Shown: in pieces, positions 23,793 through 32,380 of the stretch
How positions within the stretch are numbered: the first letter of the stretch is position 1
Layout of the letters: the number at the start of each line of letters is the position of its first letter
DNA from: JBDHTS01 sp044220535
GTDB taxonomy: Bacteria > Pseudomonadota > Alphaproteobacteria > Micavibrionales > Micavibrionaceae
Length of the DNA stretch: 64,000 nt
Reading direction: 5' to 3'
Assembly (NCBI GenBank): GCA_044220535.1
Contig: JBGAQU010000001.1
Span: 1-64,000 of the forward strand
The notes under the pieces: generated by a model
The model's database searches: none
Seen by the model: only the letters and a program-made list of their open reading frames with translations
Told to the model about the DNA's origin: nothing
Program-made: the position numbers and the translations under genes

Positions 23793-25771
23793 ATGACCGA
23801 ATCTACACCTCCTGTTTCGCCCGCGCGGCCTGTCAACGTCCTTCAACCAGCCCGTGGCGACGTGAAGGCGACGATCCTCGATGTGACGGGCAGTCTGCGA
23901 AATGTGCCGCGGACCGTGCGGATTGAAGGGATTGTCACTGCAAAGAACAGCGACGGGTCCACCACCATTGCCACCGATAAGGGCGAAGTCCGCGCCTTTA
24001 TCCGTTCGCCGCAGCCAGTGCCGGAAGGCCAGACGGTGGAGGTGGATTTGCAAGCAGGGAAGCCGCCGCGACAGGCCGTTTTGCGCGTGATCGATACATC
24101 GCAACAACAGCAGCAGCAATCCACGCCGTCATCCGCTTCAAACCAGCCTTCCGTGAACACGCCGCGTATCCCCGCTGTACAAACCGGATTGCCTGCATCA
24201 GCCAATACGCCATCACTGCCTGCCGGCCAGAGTCCGGCACCTGCACAAACAACGACGACACAAGTACAACCGGCGCAGGCTTCGCCATCCTCTCCACCGC
24301 CGCTTTCACTTGAAACAGCGACAGCGCGGCCTTTGACGGTTGACGTACCGGATGCGGTGCAGCCAACAACATCGTTCCCATTGCAGCCCGGCCAACCTGT
24401 GCGTCTTCTCCCGCTTCCGGCGGGCCAGCCGACCCTGCCATTGCCGCCCGCGCAGATTCTTGAAGTGATAACGGCTCAGCTTTTACCTCTTGCGCCGTCC
24501 GGCGTCACCGCGCCGCCATCCGCCGCGATTACGCTTCCGGTTTTCACCACAACGCCCTTCCCTGTAACGCCGGTACCGAATGCACTGACTTTGTTTTTCA
24601 ATCCGGGCGCGCAAACCATTGTGCCGGGTTTTGTTCCGGATGCGTCGTTCAAGTTGTCATTGCCTGTATCCCCACATACCGCAGGACCATCGCTGCTTCC
24701 GATGCAGCCCGGCGCGCTTTCGAATATCGCGTTGATCCCTGCGCACAATACAGTTCCGCATACTGACATCGGCACATCTGCCGTGTTTCCACGCGCTTCC
24801 GTCATTGACGGGCAGATCCAGGCGTTACAGCCCGATCCCGGCCATCTGATCGTGCAGAACGGCATGACGGTCAGGCCGTCCGCCATCCTGTCGCCCCTGC
24901 CCCCTGCCCTGCCGCAAGCAGGCGCATTGACGGCAACGGTCGAAGGATTCACGCAACAGGGGCTTCCCGTCGTTTCCCTGGTCCAGCCGGGCGAAACGGC
25001 AGCCCGCAGCTTTGTCCTGCAATTCCACGCCAGCAACCTGACCGTGGGATCGCAAATCGCACTGATACCGCAACCGGCAGCCGGCACATTTACGGTCTCC
25101 GCATCGCCCGCCGCCTTCGACCCGCTGGACATGGCGTGGTCCGGCTGGCCTGCATTGCAGGAAGCATCGGCGACATTGGCGCAGACATCACCGCATCTGG
25201 CGCAGGCGCTCGCGCAGATCGTGTGCCCAACGCGTCCCTGCCGCAGCAATTGCCCGCGGCGGCGTGGCTGTTTATCGCGGCGATCCGGTCCGGCGATTTT
25301 GAATCCTGGATCGGGCCGAAAGCGATGGATATTTTGCGGAAAGCGGATAAAACGGATCTGGTGGGCCGCCTGACCCGCGACGCGGCATCCCTCACGCGCA
25401 CCGCGTCGGAACCCGTGGCGCAGGACTGGCGGCCCGTGCCCCTGCCGTTTTATAACGACGGCCAGATGCAGGGCATGATGCTGTGGTACAGGCGCGACGA
25501 CAGCCAGAAGGATGAAAAAGACGATACGAAAGAACGTAAAACACGTTTCGTATTTGATCTGCGCCTGACGCGTATGGGCCAGGTGCAACTGGACGGGCTG
25601 GCGAAAGGCCAGCGCATCGACCTGATCCTCCGCACCACCAAACCGGTCAGCGCGCCGATGCGCCAGGATATGCGTCAGAAATATCTGAGTGCGCTGGAAA
25701 ATGCGTCATTTACGGGGGAATTGTCGTTTCAGGATAGGGTCGAGCAGTTTGTGAAGATTGGATCAAAATAA
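23793..25771 (+). pseudogene. fliK: FliK-like flagellar hook-length protein, frameshifted
   Basis: Two open frames read as one gene of about 659 residues. The first (from 23793) has a small beta domain (TILDVTGSLRNVPRTVRIEGIV ... VDLQAGKPPRQAVLRVID), then about 250 Pro/Gln/Thr-rich residues. The second frame supplies the continuation (LPQQLPAAAWLFIAAIRSGDF) and a FliK C-terminal-type domain (FVFDLRLTRMGQVQLDGL ... ALENASFTGELSF). The frames join sensibly at the GTGTG near 25221, where two extra bases (or one lost) break the reading. FliK sets hook length and switches export specificity. The FliK call rests on layout and context, so it is moderate. Mutation and sequencing error cannot be told apart. 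Confidence 0.6.
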
Positions 25772-25775
25772 TTTT

Positions 25776-26501
25776 ATGGCGGCCCACACTAAGAATATAT
25801 GCACTCTGATCACCTCTTATCCGGAAGGAAATATTCTTCATTACGATGGCGATTGCGAAACACGTTACAGCCCGGCCTCGACATTTAAAATCCCTTTGGC
25901 TTTAATGGCATTCGATTCCGGACTTCTTCAGGATGCACATACACCGTCCTTAATCTATCAGAACGATTATAACGGCTATGATTCACAGAAAAAAACCACT
26001 GATCCGACATTGTGGCAGAAGGAGTCCATTGTCTGGTATTCGCAACATCTAACCAGTCGCCTGGGGATGGTTAAGTTCCAGAACTATGTCGATCAATTCG
26101 ACTATGGCAACATGGATTTGTCGGGAAACCAAGGACAAGACGACGGCCTCACACAATCGTGGTTATCATCATCACTAATGATTTCCCCGCAGGAGCAAAT
26201 CGGTTTTCTAACCCGGCTTCTCAATCGCGATCTTGATGTTTCAAACCATGCGTATGAGACAACATTGGCGATTATCCCTGAATTTTTGTCCGAGAACTGG
26301 ATTGTCCATGGGAAAACAGGAACAGGAAATATCGGTCATACAGACAACAGGATGCTCGGCTGGTTTGTCGGCTGGGCAACTCAAGGCTTCCGAAAAATTC
26401 TCTTTTCCAAGCTGATCATGTCCGACCAATCCACAGAAGCTGCGGGATCTATGGCTCGTGAACAATTCCTCAAGAATCTTCCAGAATTGTTGCCTAAATA
26501 A
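25776..26501 (+). CDS. Class D (OXA-type) beta-lactamase lacking a signal peptide
   Basis: 241 residues from the ATG at 25776. All class D motifs are present: the active-site STFK (35-38), SIV (84-86), YGN (110-112), and KTG (180-182), then GWFVGW. The sequence continues in the manner of the chromosomal ICTL...ASTFK branch of the class. The mature part begins at once (TKNICTLI), and no signal peptide can be encoded because the fliK-like gene ends at 25771. A TTG at 25758 adds only six residues. Such enzymes normally act in the periplasm, so this one may be mislocated, silent, or truncated by rearrangement. It is AT-rich relative to its neighbours. Confidence 0.85.
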   Translation: MAAHTKNICTLITSYPEGNILHYDGDCETRYSPASTFKIPLALMAFDSGLLQDAHTPSLIYQNDYNGYDSQKKTTDPTLWQKESIVWYSQHLTSRLGMVKFQNYVDQFDYGNMDLSGNQGQDDGLTQSWLSSSLMISPQEQIGFLTRLLNRDLDVSNHAYETTLAIIPEFLSENWIVHGKTGTGNIGHTDNRMLGWFVGWATQGFRKILFSKLIMSDQSTEAAGSMAREQFLKNLPELLPK

Positions 26502-26520
26502 TAAGTAAAGTTTTACTTAT
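26501..26520. terminator. AT-rich palindrome between convergent genes
   Basis: ATAAGTAAAGTTTTACTTAT is a perfect 20-base palindromic hairpin sequence lying at the junction of the beta-lactamase and fliJ 3' ends, including the fliJ stop codon. It is weak in GC, so any terminator role is uncertain. Confidence 0.35.
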
Positions 26521-26935
26521 CCTTCTTATTAAACCGCTCTATCCCCATTTCATCCAGAGTATCGCTTTCTTTTTTATCTTCTACGCGTTCCTCTTCGTCT
26601 TCGCGCCGTGTCTGAATAATCTCGACTTTTTTCATTTCGGCGAAGGCGTTGCGGATATCTTCCTGCGCGGCGGCGATGCGGACTTCCATTTTTTTTAACG
26701 ATGCATCCAGTGCCTTGATTTTTTTTCTTGCGCCTTCCAGATAACGGCCAAGATATTGATGCGCCTCGGTCGATCCCATTTCGTTGGCGAGCGTGCTTTC
26801 CTTTTCCATCTGGTCGAGGATCGCCTGTTTGCTTTGCTCGATTTTTTCAGCATCACGATAGAGTTGCGACAGCATCTTCTGCTTTTCATCCACCAGATGC
26901 TTGCGGAAGCGGATGAGGGGTTTGAGGTCAGCCAT
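26513..26935 (-). CDS. fliJ: Flagellar export chaperone FliJ
   Basis: A 140-residue, almost wholly coiled-coil protein: LKPLIRFRKHLVDEKQKMLSQLYRDAEKIEQ followed by a second long helix with ARKKIKALDASLKKMEVRIAAAQEDIRNAFAEMKKVE. This two-helix hairpin is the FliJ fold, the central stalk of the FliI ATPase. It follows fliI with an eight-base overlap, the usual order. The C-terminus is highly charged. Confidence 0.88.
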   Translation of the reverse strand: MADLKPLIRFRKHLVDEKQKMLSQLYRDAEKIEQSKQAILDQMEKESTLANEMGSTEAHQYLGRYLEGARKKIKALDASLKKMEVRIAAAQEDIRNAFAEMKKVEIIQTRREDEEERVEDKKESDTLDEMGIERFNKKDK

Positions 26936-28262
26936 AGTTCATGCCTAATATAGCTGCAAGACGCGCAAACCCTTCCTCGATCGTCGTGCTGTCTTCTTTA
27001 TCTTGTGTCAGGAATTCTTCAATCTGCGGATAGAGTTTCAGTGCTTCGTCCACTTTAGGATCCGTGCCTTTACGATAAGCGCCGAGGCGGATCAGTTCGG
27101 CCATGTCTTCGTACGTCGACACAACCTGTTTCGCGCGGCGGATAATGGCGTTCTGTTCGTCGGTCAGCGCCTTTGGCATGGAACGAGAAACGGATTTCAG
27201 GATGTTGATGGCAGGATAACGGCCACGGTCGGCGATGGCGCGTTCCATGACGATGTGGCCATCGATAATGCCGCGCACAGCGTCGGAGACGGGTTCGTTG
27301 GTATCATCACCTTCGACCAGAACGGCGAACAAGCCGGTGATCGACCCCTGCCCTTGTCCGCCCGGCCCTGCACGTTCAAGGAGACGCGCCAGTTCGCCAA
27401 AGGTTGTTGGTGGATAGCCTTTGGATGTCGGCGGCTCGCCCGCGCTCAGGCCGATCTCACGCTGCGCCATCGCGAAACGCGTCAGGGAGTCGATCAGGCA
27501 CAGCACCTGCTTGCCCTGGTTACGGAAGTATTCGGCGGTGGCGAGAGTCATGTATGCTGCCTGCCGACGCATCAGCGCGGGTTCGTCACCTGTGGCGACA
27601 ATAACCACGGAACGCTTCAGACCGTCCGCCCCCAGATCGTCTTCCAAGAATTCCTGCACCTCGCGGCCACGCTCACCGACCAGACCGATCACGGAAACAT
27701 CGGCTTCCGTATAGCGCGCCATCATCGACAGCAAAACGGACTTGCCGACGCCGGAGCCGGAGAAAATACCCATCCTCTGGCCACGGCATGTGGCGAGGAA
27801 GGTGTTGACCGCGCGCACGCCGAGATCCAGCTGCCCGCCCATGCGCTGCCGTGAATGCGCGGGCGGCGGCTGGTTGCGCAAGGGAATGGGATGCCCGCCC
27901 TGGCGCAAAGGCGGCCCGCCGTCGATGGGCTGCCCCAATGCATTGATGACGCGTCCCAGCCAACGGTCATCCGGCGTAATAACGGGACTGGTACGTTGAA
28001 CTATGGCGGGACAGCCGAGAGATACGCCTTCCAGCAAACCAAACGGCATTAACAAGGCGCGGTTGTCACGGAAGCCGACGACCTCACACGGCACATCAAT
28101 TCCGCGCCGCGGACGAAGATGGACATGCGAGCCTATAGAGAGATCGGGGCCGAAGCCCGCAATCTCCACCAGCAACCCAAGCACCTTCGTCACCTGCCCG
28201 TACACTTCGTAATCGGGCAACTGGGATATGGCGGCTTCGAGGCGTTCGGTGAGACGGTCCAT
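26928..28262 (-). CDS. fliI: Flagellum-specific ATPase FliI
   Basis: A 444-residue FliI. The Walker A motif SGSGVGKS is at 168-175. It also has VVIVATGDEPALMRRQA, the Walker B LCLIDSLTRFAMAQREIGLSAGEPPTSKGYPP region, which is the F1/FliI ATPase signature, and GRYPAINILKSVSRSMP. It powers or regulates export of flagellar subunits at the cytoplasmic face. It is transcribed leftward with fliJ and is divergent from the peptidoglycan-binding gene. No perfect CtrA box was seen upstream. Confidence 0.96.
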   Translation of the reverse strand: MDRLTERLEAAISQLPDYEVYGQVTKVLGLLVEIAGFGPDLSIGSHVHLRPRRGIDVPCEVVGFRDNRALLMPFGLLEGVSLGCPAIVQRTSPVITPDDRWLGRVINALGQPIDGGPPLRQGGHPIPLRNQPPPAHSRQRMGGQLDLGVRAVNTFLATCRGQRMGIFSGSGVGKSVLLSMMARYTEADVSVIGLVGERGREVQEFLEDDLGADGLKRSVVIVATGDEPALMRRQAAYMTLATAEYFRNQGKQVLCLIDSLTRFAMAQREIGLSAGEPPTSKGYPPTTFGELARLLERAGPGGQGQGSITGLFAVLVEGDDTNEPVSDAVRGIIDGHIVMERAIADRGRYPAINILKSVSRSMPKALTDEQNAIIRRAKQVVSTYEDMAELIRLGAYRKGTDPKVDEALKLYPQIEEFLTQDKEDSTTIEEGFARLAAILGMNYG

Positions 28263-28460
28263 GAGAATTCCGGTCTATAGTCTTATAGTATAGCATAAAA
28301 CCGTTACGGCAACCTGCCACAATTAAACCGTAAACACCGCTTGACCATATGAAATTGTGCCATTATTTAAGCGGATAATCGAAAGATTGAACCCTTTTCG
28401 GCACGCCTTTGTTGGCACCTGGATTTAACAACAACAAAACAACCTCAGGAGACCTTGATT

Positions 28461-29268
28461 ATGAAACGCAGTTTTTACACCTTGCTCGTCGCGACCGCGC
28501 TGACTCTTCCAGCGGCTGGCGCCATGGCGCAAACCGGTCCGTTGAACGGCACCGCAAGCCCGGTCGCTGCAGGCGTTGACGCATCGGCCAACACATCCGT
28601 TGATACAACTGCAGGCTCTGTCGCTCGCAGCACCGGCGCAGCCGCTGGTGAGACCGGCGTCGGCGTCCAGAGCGGCGCAAGCCTGGCCACCGGCGCAGGC
28701 ACGGGTGAAGCCCCGACCGCCCCTGCGGCCCCTGCAACGGCTGAAGCCCCTGCTGCAGCGACGGCAGCGGCAACCACGGAAGCCGCACCTGCGGCAGCGG
28801 CCCCTGCCACCGAAACACCGGCAGAGCCTTCGGTTAACGCCAATACCACCGTTCCTGCTGAAGCCACGGCGCCGACACCTGCAGAAGCAACAGCAACGGC
28901 GCCTGCCGCCGAACCTCCTGCAGCCACGACCGCTGAAGCCCCGGCTGCTGCCGAAGCCACCACGACCACCACTGCAAAAGCTGCCGTTGAAAAACCCCAG
29001 CTGAGCAAGACCACCATCGTGAAATTGCAGGAAAGCCTGAACGCTCAGGGATTCCTGAAAAGCCGCGCTGACGGCGTCTGGGGTCCCCGCACTGCGAAAG
29101 CCCTGCGNNNNNNNNNNNNNNNNNNNNNNNNNNAGCGCGAACGGCCTGACCGCAAACGGCAAAGTCAACGCCGATACGCTGAACAAGCTGGGCCTGGCGA
29201 TGAGCACAGGCGCAATTTCAACTGAAAGCGCCGCCAAAGTCGAAACGGCTCCGAAAACAGCCCAATAA
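28461..29268 (+). CDS. Secreted Ala/Thr/Pro-rich protein with a peptidoglycan-binding domain (assembly gap inside)
   Basis: From the ATG at 28461, which follows CAGGAGACCTTGATT, comes a signal peptide (MKRSFYTLLVATALTLPAAGAMAQ) and about 150 residues of Ala/Pro/Thr-rich linker. Then comes a PG_binding_1 domain, LSKTTIVKLQESLNAQGFLK and ADGVWGPRTAKALR, broken by the N run at 29108-29133. After the gap the domain resumes as SANGLTANGKVNADTLNKLGL and ends at the TAA at 29266-29268. That frame is one base out from the upstream frame, so the N run has the wrong length; 25 or another number of the form 3k+1 would restore it. The linker should span the periplasm. Confidence 0.8.
29108..29133. other. 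Assembly gap (26 N)
   Basis: A run of 26 undetermined bases inside the peptidoglycan-binding domain. The flanking codons show that the true gap length leaves remainder 1 on division by three, whereas 26 leaves 2. Confidence 0.98.
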
Positions 29269-29291
29269 GCTGATTTCGCTATATTTTTCGT

Positions 29292-29324
29292 AAAGCGGAC
29301 GGGTTTGACCCGTCCGCTTTTTTA
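29292..29324 (+). terminator. Rho-independent terminator
   Basis: AAAGCGGACGGG and CCCGTCCGCTTT form a 12-base-pair stem around TTTGA, followed by TTTT. It lies 24 bases after the peptidoglycan-binding protein's stop codon and separates it from ctrA. Confidence 0.92.
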
Positions 29325-29346
29325 TTTCAGGTTGTATTCACAATTG

Positions 29347-29396
29347 TTAAAATCTTTAATCTTTGTTAATATAGTTATTAATAGAATGCTCCTTAA
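29347..29396 (+). promoter_or_regulatory. TTAA cluster upstream of ctrA
   Basis: Five TTAA half-sites start at 29347, 29356, 29366, 29378 and 29393. None has the exact N7 spacing (the nearest are N6 and N8). CtrA controls its own promoters in Caulobacter, so this may be an autoregulatory site with relaxed spacing. Confidence 0.4.
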
Positions 29397-29447
29397 GCGA
29401 TCCCGATCTATCGCGCTAACACACTTTAAAAATTCGAGGACCACATC

Positions 29448-30161
29448 ATGCGGGTTTTATTAGTCGAAGATGATGCATCCATGGCCAAGAGCATCGAACT
29501 GATGCTCAAATCCGAAGGGTATATCGTCGATATCACCGATCTGGGCGAGGATGGCCTGGAAATCGGCAAGATCTATGAGTATGACATCATCATTCTCGAC
29601 CTGATGCTGCCCGATATGGACGGGTATGAGGTTTTGAAGCGCCTGCGCTCCTCCAAAATCGAAACGCCGATCCTGATCCTGTCCGGCCTGTCCGAACTGG
29701 ATAACAAGATCAAGGGCCTGGGTTTCGGCGCTGACGATTACCTGACCAAGCCGTTCGACAAGCGCGAACTGATCGCCCGTCTGCAGGCCATTGTCCGCCG
29801 CAGCCAGGGCCATGCGCAAAGCGTGATCAAGACCGGCCGCGTCAATGTCAACCTGGATACGCGCACGGTTGATGTCGAAGGCAAGCCTTTGCACCTGACC
29901 GGCAAGGAATACGGCATTATCGAATTGCTGTCCCTGCGCAAGGGCACGACGCTGACCAAGGAAATGTTCCTGAATCATCTTTACGGCGGCATGGACGAAC
30001 CGGAGGTGAAAATCATCGACGTGTTTATATGCAAGCTGCGCAAGAAGCTGGCGAACATGACCGATGGCGACAATTACATCGAAACCGTCTGGGGCCGCGG
30101 CTATGTCTTGCGCGACCCGGAAGAGGAAAAGAAAAAGGCCAAGCAGGCCGCCAACGCCTGA
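29448..30161 (+). CDS. ctrA: Cell-cycle master response regulator CtrA
   Basis: A 237-residue OmpR-family regulator. The receiver domain has acidic VEDD (7-9 region), phospho-acceptor Asp51 in [15 protein letters not shown], and KPFDKREL. The C-terminal winged helix reads [34 protein letters not shown], then CKLRKKL and the [13 protein letters not shown] ending, the CtrA hallmark. CtrA silences the replication origin and drives flagellar and division genes after phosphorylation through CckA and ChpT; chpT lies at 60000. It is flanked by a terminator on each side, so it is a single-gene unit. The C-terminal tail is Lys-rich rather than the usual Ala-Ala degron, though it ends ANA. Confidence 0.98.
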   Translation: MRVLLVEDDASMAKSIELMLKSEGYIVDITDLGEDGLEIGKIYEYDIIILDLMLPDMDGYEVLKRLRSSKIETPILILSGLSELDNKIKGLGFGADDYLTKPFDKRELIARLQAIVRRSQGHAQSVIKTGRVNVNLDTRTVDVEGKPLHLTGKEYGIIELLSLRKGTTLTKEMFLNHLYGGMDEPEVKIIDVFICKLRKKLANMTDGDNYIETVWGRGYVLRDPEEEKKKAKQAANA

Positions 30162-30168
30162 TTTTTAA

Positions 30169-30193
30169 AAACCCGCCTTTCAAGGCGGGTTTT
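30169..30193 (+). terminator. Rho-independent terminator of ctrA
   Basis: AAACCCGCC and GGCGGGTTT form a nine-base-pair stem around TTTCAA, followed by more T, eight bases after the ctrA stop codon. Confidence 0.93.
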
Positions 30194-30263
30194 TTCATGG
30201 GAGTATTTTGAGTGCCTAACCGGAACGGGTTTGCCCGGACGTAAATAATGCTATAGTGCGCAC

Positions 30264-30800
30264 ATGAAAAACATCGCCAACATGCTGACGATGGCACGCA
30301 TTCTCCTGCTGCCGGTTATCATCCTGCTGCTTTTCGTGCATGCGGACTGGGCGTCGTGGAGCGTGCTGGTGCTGTATATCCTTGGCGCACTGACGGATTG
30401 GCTGGATGGCTGGGTGGCGCGAAAATATAATCAGATCAGCGCGTTTGGTACATTTCTTGATCCGATATCAGATAAAATTTTTGTCGTGACGATTTTGCTA
30501 ATGCTGATCGCGACCGATCGTATTGAAGACCTGATGGTGCTGCCTGTCATCATTATCCTGGTGCGGGAATTTGTGGTGGCGGGTATCAGGGAATTCCTGG
30601 GCCCGAAAGGCATCAAACTGCCTGTCACCAATCTTGCTAAATGGAAGACTGCCGCACAAATGATTGCGACTGGCATGCTGATCCTTGAACCAGTGTCACT
30701 GACTATAGCTTTTTCAGGCGATTTTATGCTTTGGGTCGCTGCTCTTCTGACCGCCGTAACAGGCTGGGGATACGTCAAAGCCGCCTGGCAGCACGTTTAA
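30264..30800 (+). CDS. pgsA: CDP-diacylglycerol-glycerol-3-phosphate 3-phosphatidyltransferase
   Basis: A 178-residue integral membrane enzyme with the complete CDP-alcohol phosphotransferase motif DG-x2-AR-x8-G-x3-D-x3-D at residues 48-70. It joins CDP-diacylglycerol to glycerol-3-phosphate in the first step of phosphatidylglycerol synthesis. About five membrane helices are visible, and the length is normal for PgsA. It follows the ctrA terminator and seems to be transcribed on its own. Confidence 0.95.
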   Translation: MKNIANMLTMARILLLPVIILLLFVHADWASWSVLVLYILGALTDWLDGWVARKYNQISAFGTFLDPISDKIFVVTILLMLIATDRIEDLMVLPVIIILVREFVVAGIREFLGPKGIKLPVTNLAKWKTAAQMIATGMLILEPVSLTIAFSGDFMLWVAALLTAVTGWGYVKAAWQHV

Positions 30801-30810
30801 AGGTAAATTT

Positions 30811-30833
30811 CAGGTTAATAAACCTGCATTTTT
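30811..30833 (+). terminator. Possible terminator after pgsA
   Basis: CAGGTT and AACCTG form a six-base-pair stem around AATA, followed by CATTTTTA, ten bases after the pgsA stop. The short stem makes it weak. Confidence 0.45.
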
Positions 30834-30929
30834 ATCTATTTTCCCTAAAATTTATTTCGTGCGTATATAACATAAACGGCCTTATCATTAATTATATCCA
30901 GAGTATTTTGTGGCGAAATGGGGCAAACC

Positions 30930-31160
30930 ATGATGTTTCAAGATGGCATTTATAATAACGATAGCGAACGTACGCGCTTGTACTGGGCGGCCTGGCGTAT
31001 CCTGGCCCGCTATAACAGGAACTTGTCCCCTGAAGACAGGAGCGCACTGATCTCCATCAAGAAATCGTTCTTTCGCAATGAAAGCTTTGACCCGCTGATC
31101 GCCAGCTATGTGGAACGTATGTCCATCGCCATGCTGGGCACGAAATCATACGCTTACTGA
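30930..31160 (+). CDS. Small hypothetical protein
   Basis: About 76 residues from the ATG at 30930; ATGs at 30918 and 30933 are also in frame. The product is helical and charged (SERTRLYWAAWRILARYNRN, then LSPEDRSALISIKKSFFR), with no signal peptide or membrane helix. I do not recognise the family. It lies between pgsA and pyrD, 60 bases before pyrD. Confidence 0.6.
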   Translation: MMFQDGIYNNDSERTRLYWAAWRILARYNRNLSPEDRSALISIKKSFFRNESFDPLIASYVERMSIAMLGTKSYAY

Positions 31161-31220
31161 ACATTGCTTTCCTTCCAAAGCCGCTTGCCTTTTTCGTCGG
31201 GATAGGTACGACTCGGGTTT

Positions 31221-32297
31221 ATGAGTCACATCTACACCCTTATTCGCCCCATGCTGATGCGCATGGACCCCGAGCAGGCGCATAACCTGACGCTGAAGGC
31301 GCTTAAAACTGGGCTGTTGCCGGCCGCGAAGCGCGCCGACCATCCGGCGTTGGGCGTGACCCTATGGAACAGACGCTTTCCCAACCCTTTAGGCCTCGCG
31401 GCAGGTTTTGATAAAAATGCGGAAGTGGTGCATGCCGCTTTTCGCATGGGGTTCGGCTTTGTGGAGACCGGCACCGTCACCCCAAAGCCGCAGGACGGCA
31501 ACCCGAAACCCCGCGTTTTTCGCAATATCCCGAATGGGGCGGTGATCAACCGCATGGGCTTTCCCAATCTGGGCCTGCAGATTTATAAAGACAACCTCCA
31601 GCGTTTCATGGAAACGCGCCCTCGCCCGCCCGGGCTGCTGGGCATCAATATCGGGATGAACAAGACGCAGACGGATCCTGCGCGGGATTATTGCCTATTG
31701 ATGCAGCATCTGGGATCGATGGCGGATTATCTGACAATCAACATATCCTCCCCCAATACGCCCGGTTTGCGCGACCTGCAATCACGCGATGCGTTCCTGG
31801 AGCTGACCGCCAAAGTTCTGGCGGAGCGCGAACGATCCTGCGCCGGGCATCCCGTGCCGGTGCTGGTGAAGCTGGCGCCGGATCTAGACGAGGCACGGCA
31901 GGAAGAACTGGCGCGGGCGGCGCTGGATTCTGGTATTGACGGGCTGATCCTGACCAATACGACGCTGGACCGTCCCGCTTCGCTTGATCCGGCCTTTGCG
32001 GCGGAAAAAGGCGGCTTGAGCGGCCAGCCCCTTAAGGACAAATCCACGGCAATTATCCGTAATTTCTACCGTTTGACCGGCGGCAAAATGCCCATTATCG
32101 GGCTGGGCGGGATCGGCTCTCCAGAAGACGCTTATGCCAAAATCCGCGCCGGGGCCAGCCTGGTGCAAATCTATACCGCCTTGATTTATAAGGGTCCCAG
32201 CATCGTCCGGCAGGTCAATGACGGCTTGGCACGGCTTTTGCGAAGAGATGGTCTGGAGCATGTTTCAGATGCTGTCGGACTGGACGCCAAAGACTAA
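31221..32297 (+). CDS. pyrD: Dihydroorotate dehydrogenase (quinone), class 2
   Basis: A 358-residue PyrD of the membrane-associated class 2. It has the N-terminal helical extension (LIRPMLMRMDPEQAHNLTLKALK), then LGLAAGFDKNAEV, FGFVETGTVTPKPQDGNPKPR, INRMGFPN and GINIGMNK. These are followed by NISSPNTPGLRDLQ with the catalytic Ser, VKLAPD, and the FMN-phosphate loops (GGIGSPEDAYAKIRAGASLVQIYT). It oxidises dihydroorotate to orotate and passes electrons to quinone in pyrimidine synthesis. The tipF-like gene follows 83 bases later. Confidence 0.97.
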   Translation: MSHIYTLIRPMLMRMDPEQAHNLTLKALKTGLLPAAKRADHPALGVTLWNRRFPNPLGLAAGFDKNAEVVHAAFRMGFGFVETGTVTPKPQDGNPKPRVFRNIPNGAVINRMGFPNLGLQIYKDNLQRFMETRPRPPGLLGINIGMNKTQTDPARDYCLLMQHLGSMADYLTINISSPNTPGLRDLQSRDAFLELTAKVLAERERSCAGHPVPVLVKLAPDLDEARQEELARAALDSGIDGLILTNTTLDRPASLDPAFAAEKGGLSGQPLKDKSTAIIRNFYRLTGGKMPIIGLGGIGSPEDAYAKIRAGASLVQIYTALIYKGPSIVRQVNDGLARLLRRDGLEHVSDAVGLDAKD

Positions 32298-32380
32298 AGA
32301 ACCCTGTCCGTAAAAGCATGTGAAGAACCTGTTTCAGACCATTGACGCAACGCGTGATTTCCGTGCTTGATAGGACCATC

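Noticed and set aside
29134..29225. C-terminus of the peptidoglycan-binding protein in the uncorrected frame
   Set aside because: It is Arg/Gln-rich nonsense; the next frame completes the domain and ends at 29268, so the N run length is at fault.
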